Translations under genes and position numbers: made by a program
The notes under the pieces: generated by a model
Databases searched by the model: none
Told to the model about the DNA's origin: nothing
Seen by the model: the letters and a program-made list of their open reading frames with translations, nothing else
Shown: positions 48,516-59,680 of the stretch, one piece after another
Layout of the letters: each line of letters opens with the position of its first letter
How positions within the stretch are numbered: the stretch's first letter is position 1
Source of the DNA: Corylus avellana
Taxonomy: Eukaryota; Streptophyta; Magnoliopsida; Fagales; Betulaceae
Direction: 5' to 3'
DNA length: 64,000 bases
Assembly: GCF_901000735.1 (NCBI RefSeq)
Contig: NC_081541.1
Location: 25,173,743-25,237,742 of the forward strand

Positions 48516-51500
48516 TTCAAATGATCATTTAAAGAAATTTTCTAGTAATAAATTGAATCAAATGTTAGGAAATCAGAAACATTTATATGATAGGACTGGA
48601 TTGGGTTTTAATAAACATGTTGATTCATCTTCTTCAAATGTTGCTACCACTTCTAAGATTATGTTTGTGAAACCTAAAATGAAAGATATGGTAATTGAGA
48701 ACTCATGTTTACCTAAAGAAAGCTCAGAAGATGTGACCAAGAAGAATAAGTTAAAATTCAAGGTTTCGGTAAGGACTAACTTCAATTCTAAGTTTATCCC
48801 TAATTGTTTTCACTGTGGTGTCAAAGGTCATACTCGACCAAATTATTTTCAAATTAGGGCTAAACAAACATGGTCTCAGAAGAATATCCCTCGACTAGAT
48901 GAACCTGGAATTGGGAATCAACTAAAAGTTTTAACTGCTCAAGTGAAACTTATTAGTGAGAAGGTAATAGCTTTGTCAAATTCTGTTGATGTAAAAGATA
49001 TGCCTAATTTGATTGAAAATCATGTGAAAACACCTTCTCAAAAGGAACAAGTCTGGGTTAAAAAGAAAGATCATCTATGCTTGGTTGCTCATACTGCCTT
49101 AAGTGTGCTTAACTCATGTTTGTGGTTTCTGGATAGTGGTTGTTCCAAACATATGACAAGTAATAAGTCTTTATTCAAAGAGCTTAAAGAAGGTAAAGGA
49201 GGTGGAAGCATCACTTATGGAGATGGCAGCAAATCGAAGGTGATCGGTCAAGGAATTGTGGAAATTTTCGGTGCTCCTACTCCACAAGAAGTGTTGTATG
49301 TTAAAGGAATCAAGGCAAATTTATTGAGCATCAGTCAGTTTTGTGATTATGATTTACTAGTTCAGTTTTCTAAGAAAGAATGCAGCATCTTTGATTTACA
49401 AGGAAAATGGTTGATGGGAGGAGAACGCACTGTTGACAACTGCTATTGCCTCTCCTCAAATTCTCTGATAAAATGCAACAAGGCAACCCTGGACACTGGA
49501 GAATTGTGGCATCAACAGCTGGGACATCTAAATTTTCATGAGTCTCAAAGACAAAAGCCATAGCTGATTTACCCAAGATTCATCAGGCTGATAAAGGAAA
49601 GTGTGGACCATGTCAATTAGGAAAACAAACTAGAACTCCACACAAAAAGACTTCAGGTATTTTTACCTCTAGAAACTTAGAGCTTCTTCACATGGATCTC
49701 ATGGGACCTACATGGATAGCTAGTATGGGAGGCAAGAAATACATTATGGTGGTAGTAGATGACTTCTCTCGATATACATGGGTAATTTTGTTAAGAGAGA
49801 AATATGAGGCTTTTGAACAAGCTCAGATCTTGTTCAATAAGATACAAAATGAACAAGATTGTCTCATCAAGCGAATCCGTAGTGATCATGGAAGAGAATT
49901 CAAGAATTCCAATTTTGAAGATTTTTGTGCTCAACAAGGTATCAAACAAGAATTCTCATCTCCCATAACTCCTCAACAAAATGGGGTAGTCGAACTGAAA
50001 AATAGAGTCATACAGGAAATGGCTAGAGTCATGATACATGCTAAGAATTTGGCATAACATTTTTGGGGAGAAGCCATCCATACGGCATGTCATATTGTAA
50101 ATCGAGTTTTTCTCAAACCAACAACTACCAAGACACCGTATGAGCTATGGCGAGGCAAGAAGCCCACTGTCAAATATTTTCGGGTGTTCGGAAGTACGTG
50201 CTACATTCTTCGTGACAGGGAGAATTTGGGGAAGTTTGATACGAAGAGTGACGTAGGAATTTTTCCTGGGTATTCCACTACAAGTCGAGCTAGTCAAGTG
50301 TATAACACAAGGACCAAGTCAGTCATGGAATCAGTCAATGTTGTCATCGACGATGAAACTACCAAGGATCACCTTGCAGAAGAAGACCCTCATGTTGAAG
50401 GGGAGCAAGTTGATATTTTTGATAAGACTCATGAACCTCATAGTCTGAATGTTTTAGCAGTCCATACGTCAATATCTTCAGCTGCAGAAGACATGACTCC
50501 TTCACCAGTTCCAAACATGGTTTCTCATGTACCATCCTCTAGAGTTAAACTTAATCACCCTAGAGAAATTTGCTGAGAAATGTTAATGAAGGTTTACAAC
50601 TGCGAAACAGGGTGGTTAATCTAGTCTCTTATTCTTGTTATCTTTCTCAGATTGAGCCAAAGAAGTTAATAAGGCATTAGAAGATGAGAGTTGGGTTGCT
50701 ACTATGCATGACGAACTCAATCAGTTTGTTCGGAATGATGTATGGAATTTGGTTCCAAGACCAAAAGATCAAAATATCATCGGCACTAAATGGATATTCA
50801 AGAATAAATCCGATGAGCATGGTACAGTGGTAAGAAACAAGGCTCGATTGGTTGCTCAAGGATACACTCAAGTTGAAGGAGTGGACTTTGATGAGACGTT
50901 TGCACCGGTAGCCAGATTGGAATCCATCAGAATTTTATTGAGCATCTCATGTCATCTCCAGATCAAATTGTATCAGATGGACGTCAAGAGTGCTTTTCTT
51001 AATGGCATTCTTCTAGAAGAAGTGTATGTAGCTCAGCCAAAAGGGTTTCAGGATCCAACATATCCTAAACATGTTTACAAGCTGAAAAAGGCACCTTATG
51101 GATTGAAACAAGCTCCGAGAGCTTGGTATGAACGCCTGACAACATATCTTCTTGAACATGGGTTCATCCGAGGACAAGCTGACCATACCTTGTTTATCCA
51201 TAGGAAAGGCAGCCAACTACTCATTGTCCAAATTTATGAAGATGACATTATTTTTGGCTCTACGGTCGACTCACGTGCTCATCCATTCTCTACGGAAACG
51301 AAACAAGAGTTCAAAATGAGTATGATTGGTGAATTGACTTACTTTCTAGGTTTTCAAATCCAACAATCTAACAAAGGTATCTTTGTGTCTCAACCAAAGT
51401 ATGCCAAAGATCTTGTGAAGAGGTTCGGTTTGGATAGAAAAAGTCATGCTCGCACACCCATGAATACGAGTGTTAAGCTGAGTGCAGATGTGACTGGGAA

Positions 51501-52179
51501 ATTCGTTGACCAAACCTTGTACAGAAGCATGATAGGCTGACCACTTTACCTTACAGCTAGTCAACCAGATATATCTTTCAGTGTGGGTGTATGTGCTCAA
51601 TTTCAAGCTAATCCAAAGGAATCTCATCTGACAGCAGTTAAACAGATCCTCAGGTATGTAAATGGCACTTTCAATTTTGGGATTTATTTTTCTACTAACA
51701 CAAATCTTGAGCTTGCAGGATATTCTGATGCTGACTGGGCCAGTAATGTGGATGATCGAAAGAGTACATCTGGTGGATGTTTTTATATGGGTACAAACTT
51801 GGTCGCCTGGATGAGTAAGAAACAAAACTCCATCTTTCTTTCTACTGCTGAGGCCGAATATATAGCTGCTGGGAGCTGCTGCACACAGCTAATCTGGATG
51901 AAGCAACTTCTTGCGGACTATGGATTTGCTCAAGGGAAGATGATTGTCTACTGTGACAATACTAGTGCCATAAACATCTCGAGGAATCCGGTCCAACATT
52001 CACGCACGAAACACAATGATATTCGTCATCATTTCATCCGTGACTTGGTGGAGACCCAGGTGGTATCTCTTGAATTTATGCCTACTGAACATCAATTAGC
52101 AGACCTGTTTACAAAACCCCTAGATGGATCTAGGTTTGAGTATCTCACGAATGCTATTGGTGTATGCAATCTTTCATGA
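48478..52179 (+). pseudogene. Copia pol (protease, integrase, reverse transcriptase, RNase H), broken
   Basis: 48478-49563 carries a second zinc knuckle whose last Cys is Tyr, the protease motif LDSGCSKHM and the LWHQQLGHLNF gag-pre-integrase motif. 49570-50060 holds integrase with the VVVDDFSRYTW, RSDHGREF and QNGVVEL catalytic regions, ending in a stop. 50184-50576 is the integrase tail. 50704-51540 is reverse transcriptase ([20 protein letters not shown]), whose active-site box reads YEDD in place of the common YVDD. 51583-52179 is RNase H (YSDADWASN, TAEAEYIA, YCDNTSA). Frame shifts near 48500 and 49555 and stops near 50055 and 51538 separate the parts. Confidence 0.85.
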
Positions 52180-53960
52180 TCGTATACATAGAACATGCCT
52201 AGAAATTAAGCATATTGATATTTTTCTGTCGCTGTTCTAGGGCATTTTGTTTGCTTTTTGTTTTTTTTTTCTTTGGTTATGTTATTTTTGTGATTTTTTT
52301 TTTCTTGTTCGATAGTCAGTTTCTCATGTCTTGTTTTCAAATGAATATTTTACATATGAGTGGGGTCAATATTTTTGCAATTTACATCTAATGCTTCATA
52401 TGTTTTATGATCTACCTTGTTCTTTTGAAGACTGTTGAGGGAGTAAGAGTAAGTTTTTCTCATGTTTGAAGTTGTGCACTATTTGCCCCCATTAAGTTTG
52501 TATTTTTGATATGCGTTTGGGAATTCGGATCAAACATTTTTTTTTTTTGGAAGATAGGTAGTGTCATTTCTATCCACTTGACCAACTCGTTAATTGAACC
52601 TAGCTCCTAAAAATTTCAACATTTTCTTCAATAAAAAAAAAAAAAAAAGTTTGTTTCTATATGTCCCTATAGAAAGAATCAGTGATCAAATCATTGCGGA
52701 AATAGATGGTTACTAAAGGACATGGTGAAAGGCGAATGATTAGTCTCAATGGGAGTGTATCGGATGAGGGATTCTAGGTCCTAACATTATAAGGTTTGAC
52801 TGTGGTTTGAATCAGACTGTTTCTCTTTCATTTACTAAATGTCTGTATAGATTTACCTTCCACTGATGAAATATTATTTAATGAGAGTTTTCACACACTA
52901 CACCCTCGCATGAGTTTTCTGAGTTATTGCTTACTTGGCTGAATTCACAGAAAAAGGAGGCTTCATGGATATGGTACATTTATGGTGTGTGTGTAGTATG
53001 TTGATCACTCCGGATTGTTAAGATATTCATAAAAACATGCATGGGTTATTGGATATCTAAACATATTGTGTTTTATTTTTTTTAAAAAAAAAAAGGCTTT
53101 ATTTTTTTCGTTTTATTTTTTAGGGGGAGGATGTCTGGACACGGCACTTACCTGTCCGGACATGCCTATCGCGTTTTTTAAAAAACCTGAAAATTTTTTT
53201 CCCCATTTCCTCCTTCTCTCTCTCTCGACCGAAGCACTCTTTCCAAAAAAAAAAATTTCTCGTTGTGTTTTTTTTTCCTTCTTTTTCTTTCTCTGTGATT
53301 CCATCTTTTCAACTTAAAGGCTCAACACTTCAATCATCCAAGGTATGTCTTCTTCCCTTATTCTTTTCAGATTTGGTTTCGAATCAAATTCTAGCATGTG
53401 AATGTTTGGGTTTCAAATTGCCATTCCGAATTGCTTGATTCGCATTGATCATTCTTTCTCTCTCATATGATTGTAGCAAAATACATAAACTATGATGTAT
53501 TTAGGAATGGGTTCCTCATCTTGACATGTGTTTTCCACGCCCACATCTTTATGCATAACATGTGTTTGATAAAATGCCTCAAAGATTTCGATTTGCAATT
53601 TTGCTACATTTCTTCAATTAAATTGCTTTAGTTCAATGTTATTGGTCTTTAGATGTTGGTTGGGATGTCCCTAGGCAAGGTATTTTCAGTATTCATGCAA
53701 TCTTTTCATAATGTTATAATCAATACCTCAATGCCTATCACCTGTTCGATAGAATGTCTAAATGAAATCTTTTTGCATTTATCTTCATTTTTCTTCTTGA
53801 AATAAGTTATTTTTGTTGTGTTCAACATTTATAATCTGTTTCTGGTGCATATATCTCATTTGTGGGATCACATGCTTCATATCATAGTTTTTTTTCAAAA
53901 TGACTCCTTCAAGTAATATGTGATTTTATTTTGCCATTCACTTCCTTCTTTGGGGTGTAA
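52180..53960 (+). other. Spacer after pol, with purine tract
   Basis: Non-coding. AGGGGGAGG at 53122-53130 is a purine tract of the kind found upstream of 3' LTRs or repeated in Sireviruses. It is followed by TGTCTGGACACGG and TGTCCGGACATG, which echo the LTR palindromes. Long T and A runs are common. Confidence 0.5.
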
Positions 53961-54776
53961 ATGCAGAAAATGGTGTATCCAATGTCGGAATCCACACCAC
54001 GGAGGAAGCGCACTCGAGAAGAAAAATCAATCTTACAAGACAAAATTCAGACATGCAACATTGTGATTGAGCGTGGAGTGGAGCAAAATGATCTTCGAGT
54101 TGAACCTTTTCGGTTCATTTATGAGATATTCCAGGCAAATCAATGGACATCTCTGTTCGTTCCTGTTAATGCATACACTCGGTTAGTTCGAGAATTCTAC
54201 TTCAACATCAAAGATATTGACTTGGTTGGTGACCCGTCATTTAAGACCAAGGTCTCCGGGAAAACTCTCGCTACCACTCCTCATTGATAAGTGAAGTCAT
54301 TAGGATTCCATTAACGAATGAGAAGCCGCTTCTATTTCTAGAGACCGATCCACAACCAACTAAAGCGGAAATCATGGCGGTTCTTAATCCAAGTAGGGAG
54401 CTTGTATGGGACGAAGACAAGAACAAAATTCCCATTGGTTATGTACAGGCTCCAAAAAGGCTGCTAACACGGATTGTGCTGCAAAATATTTGGCCAATAT
54501 CTCGAAATAGTCATGTGACTATTGAACGAGCAATGATGATATATGGCATCATTAATCGTGTTGAGTTCTGTTTATGTACTCATATGGTGTTGACAATGAT
54601 TGAGCTCCATGAAGATCACTCTATTGCCTTACCCTATGGCGGCCTCATCACAAAGATCTTGCAAGCCACATTGCCTAAAATTGCTGCACATGAACATGTG
54701 GAATCTCCTGAAGGTTACTTTGGAAAAGCAACTGTGATGAAGTCCAATGCCCAACTTCATAGGCTTCTCGCTACAG
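53961..54776 (+). pseudogene. Extra 3' ORF, putative plant transposon protein domain
   Basis: 53961-54287 encodes a basic N-terminus (RRKRTREEKS) and then LVREFYFNIKDIDLVGDPSF, typical of the putative plant transposon protein domain carried by large plant LTR elements. A one-base deletion near 54285 moves the frame, which continues to the gap at 54777 (ISEVIRIPLT, then NIWPISRNSHVTIE). Its role is unknown; in Sireviruses the ORF at this place is often called envelope-like. No membrane segments are visible here, so I would not call it an envelope. Confidence 0.6.
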
Positions 54777-54876
54777 NNNNNNNNNNNNNNNNNNNNNNNN
54801 NNNNNNNNNNNNNNNNNNNNNNNNNNNNNNNNNNNNNNNNNNNNNNNNNNNNNNNNNNNNNNNNNNNNNNNNNNNN
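54777..54876. other. Assembly gap, 100 N
   Basis: Exactly 100 N between the retrotransposon and the second DnaJ copy, inside the region corresponding to DnaJ exon 3. Confidence 0.95.
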
Positions 54877-57740
54877 CATAGCCTGGATATATGATATCAT
54901 CGAATGACAAAGTCATCTTTTCACCTCCTAATAGAGGCACTGGAACTGAGCAACCAGTGAGAGCCTTCACCAAAGGGATCTCAATTCCTATTTCCAAATC
55001 GTCACCTTTCCTCCTAAACAAAGGGTGTGTTTTTTCATCAATGGAGAAGATTATATCAGCAGGGAGATACCCTGGTTTTTCATCACCCTTTCCCTCAAAT
55101 GTTACCTTGGTTCCCTCCCTCCATCCTGGTTTCACTTTGATCTTCACTATCTCCTCTTCTTGGATGATTATCCTGCCATTTGGTACAATATTAATGTCAA
55201 TTCAGACAAAATATATGTTTCACTTTGGCTGCTATCATCCTTGGTATCAACAAAAAAGTGACATGTCTTTTGTTGTTCTAAGCGCCTCTTTTGTTGACAA
55301 TATCCCATTACTTTTGAAATGGGTTTTTTTTTTTTTTTTTTAACCCAAGGGGATTGTGTTGCTAGTCATTGTAGTTCTTAGAGAAGAAGCCTAGTTTTCA
55401 TGAAATAGGTCCTGAATTCCATCTACAGCCAATCTTTCACCACCCATTTGTAAAGTTTTCATGAATAAAAGGGTGGTAAAGTAGAAATAGTAGAGCATGC
55501 TTTCCATTTCATGATAAAGATTTAAGGTTAACTTGGGTTTGCGAATTTAAAAAGTGCAATTTAAAAATAGTGATTTGAAAATGTGATTTTTTTAAATGCA
55601 ATTAAGCATTTGGCCAAGTTGTAGCTTGATCTTTAAAATTGTAGTTTAACTTTTAAAATTGTACGTTTTCAAAAAAAATACCCTCTAACCTTTGATTTGA
55701 AAACGCAGATTTTCTAAAAATGTGATCACAAACGATCCATTTTCTGCTATTTGATTTAAAATCGCACTTTTTGCCTATGAAATCGCAATGTCAAACACAC
55801 CTTTAAAGTTAGCGCATTTAACAATAAACATGATGCCAATTTTGAAAAGTCTTTTAAAAAATTTAAATAATGTGACATCATATACATCATTAAATACACT
55901 AACTTTAAATCAAAACAGTGGAATGGATAATATCTATTTCATTTGGAATAAAAAATATCCTTATCCAACTAGAAAGGAGACAACCAAAAGGGATTCCTTA
56001 GGTCCCGTGCTTCATAAAGCATCAAGTCTAAAATTCGACTTCCCTTAAGTGCAAATAATTTCTTGGAGTCACACTCACGAACAAAAACCCGAGCTTTATA
56101 TCCTACTCGAGTGTGGAGAGGGGGTGTTATGCATGATGTCCCGCTAAGATGCCCTAATTAAAAATTTAAACAAAAAAAAAAAAAGAAAAGAAAAAAATTA
56201 AGGAAGATTAACAAACCCATTGTTGGTGATGACATCTCTTGTGATCATGATCTTCTTGACACATCCTTCAGACAACTCCTCAAGCGTGCACTTGAGCTTC
56301 TTCTCCACTGCCGGAGGTTTTCGCCGCGCAGTTGATTGCGAGAATATGATAGGGGTGGTGGACCTTCGGCCCACATCTTTTAATAGTGAAGCTTCCGTTT
56401 CCGATGAGCTCCTTCTACTCCTAGCACTTCTTGATTGAGAGCCTTCGGCTTCTGTGTGCGAAGAGAAAATAGGTGTTTTGATTTCTGGGGGTAAAAAGGG
56501 AAAGGATATTTCGGTTTCTGAGTTGCTTCTTCTGCTCATAAGGCTCGATAGCGTGGTGGTGCTCTGCCCGCTTGAGCCGTTCGTCCAGGAGCGTGGGCTC
56601 GCCGGCGTCGGCGTAAGCGTTTTACTTCTTCTACTCCCATTCCTTGATAAAAAGGAACCGGTAAACGGAATTTCGGTTTCGGAGTTGCTTCTTCTGCCCA
56701 TAAGTTTGGATAGTGGGGTGGTGCTCCGCCGGCTTGCACTGTGCGGCCGGGAGTGTGGGCTTGGCGTTTTACTTCTACTCGCACTCCTTGATGTAAATGA
56801 CGCGCAGCGCGTGAAGTATAAGCTATCATCAATGTCTTCATCCTTTTTTCCATGGATTACCTATATTTGGAACACAAGTCCAAATTGAAAAACATGTAAA
56901 AACCCTACATAATTAATATAAGTAACGTTATTTAATATAATAACTCTTATACGATGATTATCATATAGTTGGAATTACGTGACAGTTGTGTAGCAATAGC
57001 CGTTTTCAATTAACATACGGGGAAACCACATTTACCTTGACATGTAAAAAAAAAAAAATTACTACCTTTTTTGTAATGTTCTTCATTTACCCTTTTTAAT
57101 TATAATCATTTTTGTAATGTTCCCACAATTTATGATTGGTTTCCAATGTCATTCTACGGCTCAAAACCACAAAAATACCTCAGTAAGATTTTAAAAAAAA
57201 AATAATCAAAAAATCAAAAAATTTAACTTTATTTTTATCATTGTTGATCGCATAAAAGATATAGATTGGAACGACATTGCACCAAAAAAAAATGCTTCTT
57301 AAGGTACCCTGATAAATATGAATTTGGCGTAGATGTTGTAACGATCTCGATTTAATTGTAAGTTTTTTATAAAAAATAGAGTAAAATTAAATCTCAATCG
57401 TTGAAAAAATTATAAAGCTAAATAGGTTAAAGAAAAGAAAAAAATCATTATGGGATATATGTTTTCATTAGAAAATCTGTGTTGATATATATCAAAACAG
57501 ATTGAAATATCATGTTGCATGGATCAATTTTGCATGAAAAAAAAAAAAAAAAATGTTGGCGTTTACCGTGAACTCTTCATCAGCGCCGACGGATTTGGCA
57601 TCGTGATGGAATTTTTTGGTGGGACTCTTATCGGGAAGCCATTTCATGAAGAGGGATTTGTATGCTTTGCATATATCTTTCGAGATTCCCACCACACTGT
57701 AGAGATCAGGACTCGTGTGTGAACGTGGAGGATCTCCCAT
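54877..57740 (-). CDS. DnaJ-like gene, copy 2, C-terminus lost in a gap
   Basis: Same structure as the gene at 40848-43469: exon 1 57567-57740 (58 codons, one His fewer than copy 1), exon 2 56217-56860 (644 nt, same length) and exon 3 from 55172 down to the gap edge at 54877. About 150 bp of coding sequence and the stop are missing. The encoded protein differs from copy 1 at only a few residues (for example SFLSRNG versus SILSRNG and EAEGSQ versus EAEDSQ). LPD again replaces HPD. Intron 2 is about 320 bp longer than in copy 1 and contains a complete MITE. Whether this is a second gene or an allele placed twice cannot be settled here. Confidence 0.75.
55522..55807. mobile_element. MITE in intron 2 of DnaJ copy 2
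   Basis: Left end AAGGTTAACTTGGGTTTGCG, right end (reversed) AAGGTGTGTTTGACATTGCG, flanked by TTTA-like sites. The same family occurs at 61976-62314. Confidence 0.65.
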
Positions 57741-58274
57741 GAAAAATGAAAAAGAAAAAAAGAAATAGATCGTGATGGAGAAGATGGAACAGAGAAGAAA
57801 GGTTAAAAATGGAAATTAAGAGATTATGAGAGGAAACAAAACATGAGAAAGCGTGTTGTAAGGGGGTTTTATAGGGGGAAAATCTGTTTGTTGTGAGATG
57901 GATGGGTCAGGTAAATTTGTTTCTCGATAAGGTTTTTCTTACACTAGTATTTGCTATTTTTAGAGACCGTTGGATTAGTCTATCTGTTCCGGGCACTACC
58001 CTTATATATATATATTGCCTTGGCAATCAATGAATCATGCATTTTCTGACCAATCAAATTTGTTGAATTTTACCCTGTTGGAACCAATTTTTAATTTTTA
58101 ATTTTTAATTTTAATTAATACGTGTGAATTCTTGCAACAAGGTTTTTTAGTTTCCTATTTACCTACAAATAGGAGAAAAAAATTGTCATGGTCTCCACCC
58201 ACTATCTTCTATAACAAGCCTAGAAAATTCTAGAAAATTCTTTTATTATTATTATTATTAAAAATTATGAATAA
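57741..58274. repeat. Upstream flank of DnaJ copy 2, duplicated
   Basis: Near-identical to 43470-44013. Beyond 58274 the sequence continues into DNA that has no counterpart in copy 1, because copy 1 ends at a gap. Confidence 0.8.
57867..57876 (-). promoter_or_regulatory. Putative TATA box of DnaJ copy 2
   Basis: CCCTATAAAA on minus, about 127 bp upstream of the start codon at 57740, conserved with copy 1. Confidence 0.5.
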
Positions 58275-59334
58275 CACTAATGGTAGGCCAAAACCAGTCT
58301 TATATTATGTTTAAAGATGTCCAGGGCATCAAGCAAAATTACAAAATTATGCTTGTTTAAAAATGGTCACAACTTTGCTCGACCGAGAATTGCAATAAGC
58401 TTTTTGTCCCATACTTGTCGCATTCTCACTCGAGCTACCAACGAGCAAACTTTATGTTTGTGATTTGTAACATCTCGTTCGAGCAATTGTAGGGTAAAAG
58501 ACTAAAGGACATTTATTGTAATGTCCCGACCTAAATCGGTCGATGAAATACTCGTATATTTCATGTGACATTACTACTTTTACTGTTAATTTCATGTGAC
58601 ATTACTACTTTTACTTAACAGTGCCTCATAAATTAACTCATATTTTCTTTCTTTAATTTGAAACCTCAAACTCGTCTTTATAAATGTAAATTAAACACGA
58701 GAGCATGTAAACTGAACTTTTTATTTTTAACCACAACTAGGTAATTAGCAAATCTACTCCAATTAGATCCGACTTTTCTTTTTCTTTTTCTTTTTTTATC
58801 TTGCTCTAATATTAGTATATCAGATAATCTTAGCAAGACAGTTATTAGGATGGCAATTCCTGAGAATAAACTTAATGGTAAGGTATCAAAAATAATTGGA
58901 TTTTAAAATTAAGGAGCGTTATAAAGCAACAAGATTGATTGTTTATCAACTTGAACTAATAGATCTATTCTTCAGCATTCTAGACGATGGAAAGGAAGAA
59001 TGGGTGAATAGAATTATTAATGACATATGAGTAATTGCTGAAAATTGGGATATTTTTAGTTTGTATTTTGTTTAAATTTTTTTAATTAAGAACGGGTTAA
59101 GATGTTTGGTGAGCTTTTAGTGGTTTTGTTTATTTTGTAATTTTTTTTTTTTTTTTTTTTTTTTTGTTCTTTTCTAATTGAAGAGGGAAAAGAGGTCTAA
59201 AAGGTGTATATTCTCATGTCATGTCCCATCTGAAAACCTAAAAGGTGTATATTCTCATGTCCCATCTTATTGCAATATTTTAATATGACATGAAATTTGT
59301 TCAAATAGGGTTTTGAATTTGACAAAACACACGC
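58275..59334. other. Intergenic AT-rich sequence
   Basis: No gene seen. Two small local duplications occur: TTTCATGTGACATTACTAC twice at 58559-58612, and AAAAGGTGTATATTCTCATG twice at 59198-59257. Long T run at 59141-59165. Confidence 0.5.
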
Positions 59335-59680
59335 TACAAAAATTAAGTTCATTAGCCGCAAGAAAATGTCGTCACTAAATCAATAGAAATGACACGTCGA
59401 TGCTAAAGTAGTAGACACTAAAAGTCCAATGCTAATGATTATTAACAGCAACCAAGGACGGACGGGGGGAGGGGATTGATATTGGCCATGTCTCCTCCGC
59501 AATTCTTAACAACAAATAAGTTCAAAAAATAAAATCAGTGGCCCTTAGTAGCTTTTTTTTTTTTTTTCTTTTTTTAACTTTGGCCCCTACTCATAATAGT
59601 TTTTGACTCCATCCCTAGCAGCAACCCTTGTGTGTCGCCACTAATAATCGTCGCTAATAATATTTTTTCTCTACGCGAAA
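59335..59680. mobile_element. Possible CACTA-like remnant
   Basis: CGCTACAAAAATTAAG at about 59331 and several short GCTAATAATCGTCGCTAAT-type repeats (59390-59665) resemble the subterminal style of the CACTA copy at 17880-18564. There is no clear terminal pair. Confidence 0.3.

Larger units (their letters stand above)
46137..54776 (+). mobile_element. Sirevirus-like Ty1/copia retrotransposon, degenerate, 3' end missing
   Basis: In order: 5' LTR (46137-47138), primer site, gag with a coiled-coil tail, protease, integrase, reverse transcriptase, RNase H, a long spacer with a purine tract, and an extra downstream ORF. The order protease-integrase-reverse transcriptase is that of copia. The ~1-kb LTR with CpG palindromes, the long gag and the extra 3' ORF suggest the Sirevirus (SIRE/Maximus) lineage. 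The 3' LTR would lie beyond the gap at 54777, so insertion age and target duplication cannot be tested. Several stops and frameshifts make it non-functional. Confidence 0.8.

Noticed and set aside
53122..53130. Taking the purine tract as the 3' end of the retrotransposon
   Set aside because: No LTR start (TGTTTTGGCAC) follows it; instead spacer and another ORF follow, so it is treated as an internal tract.
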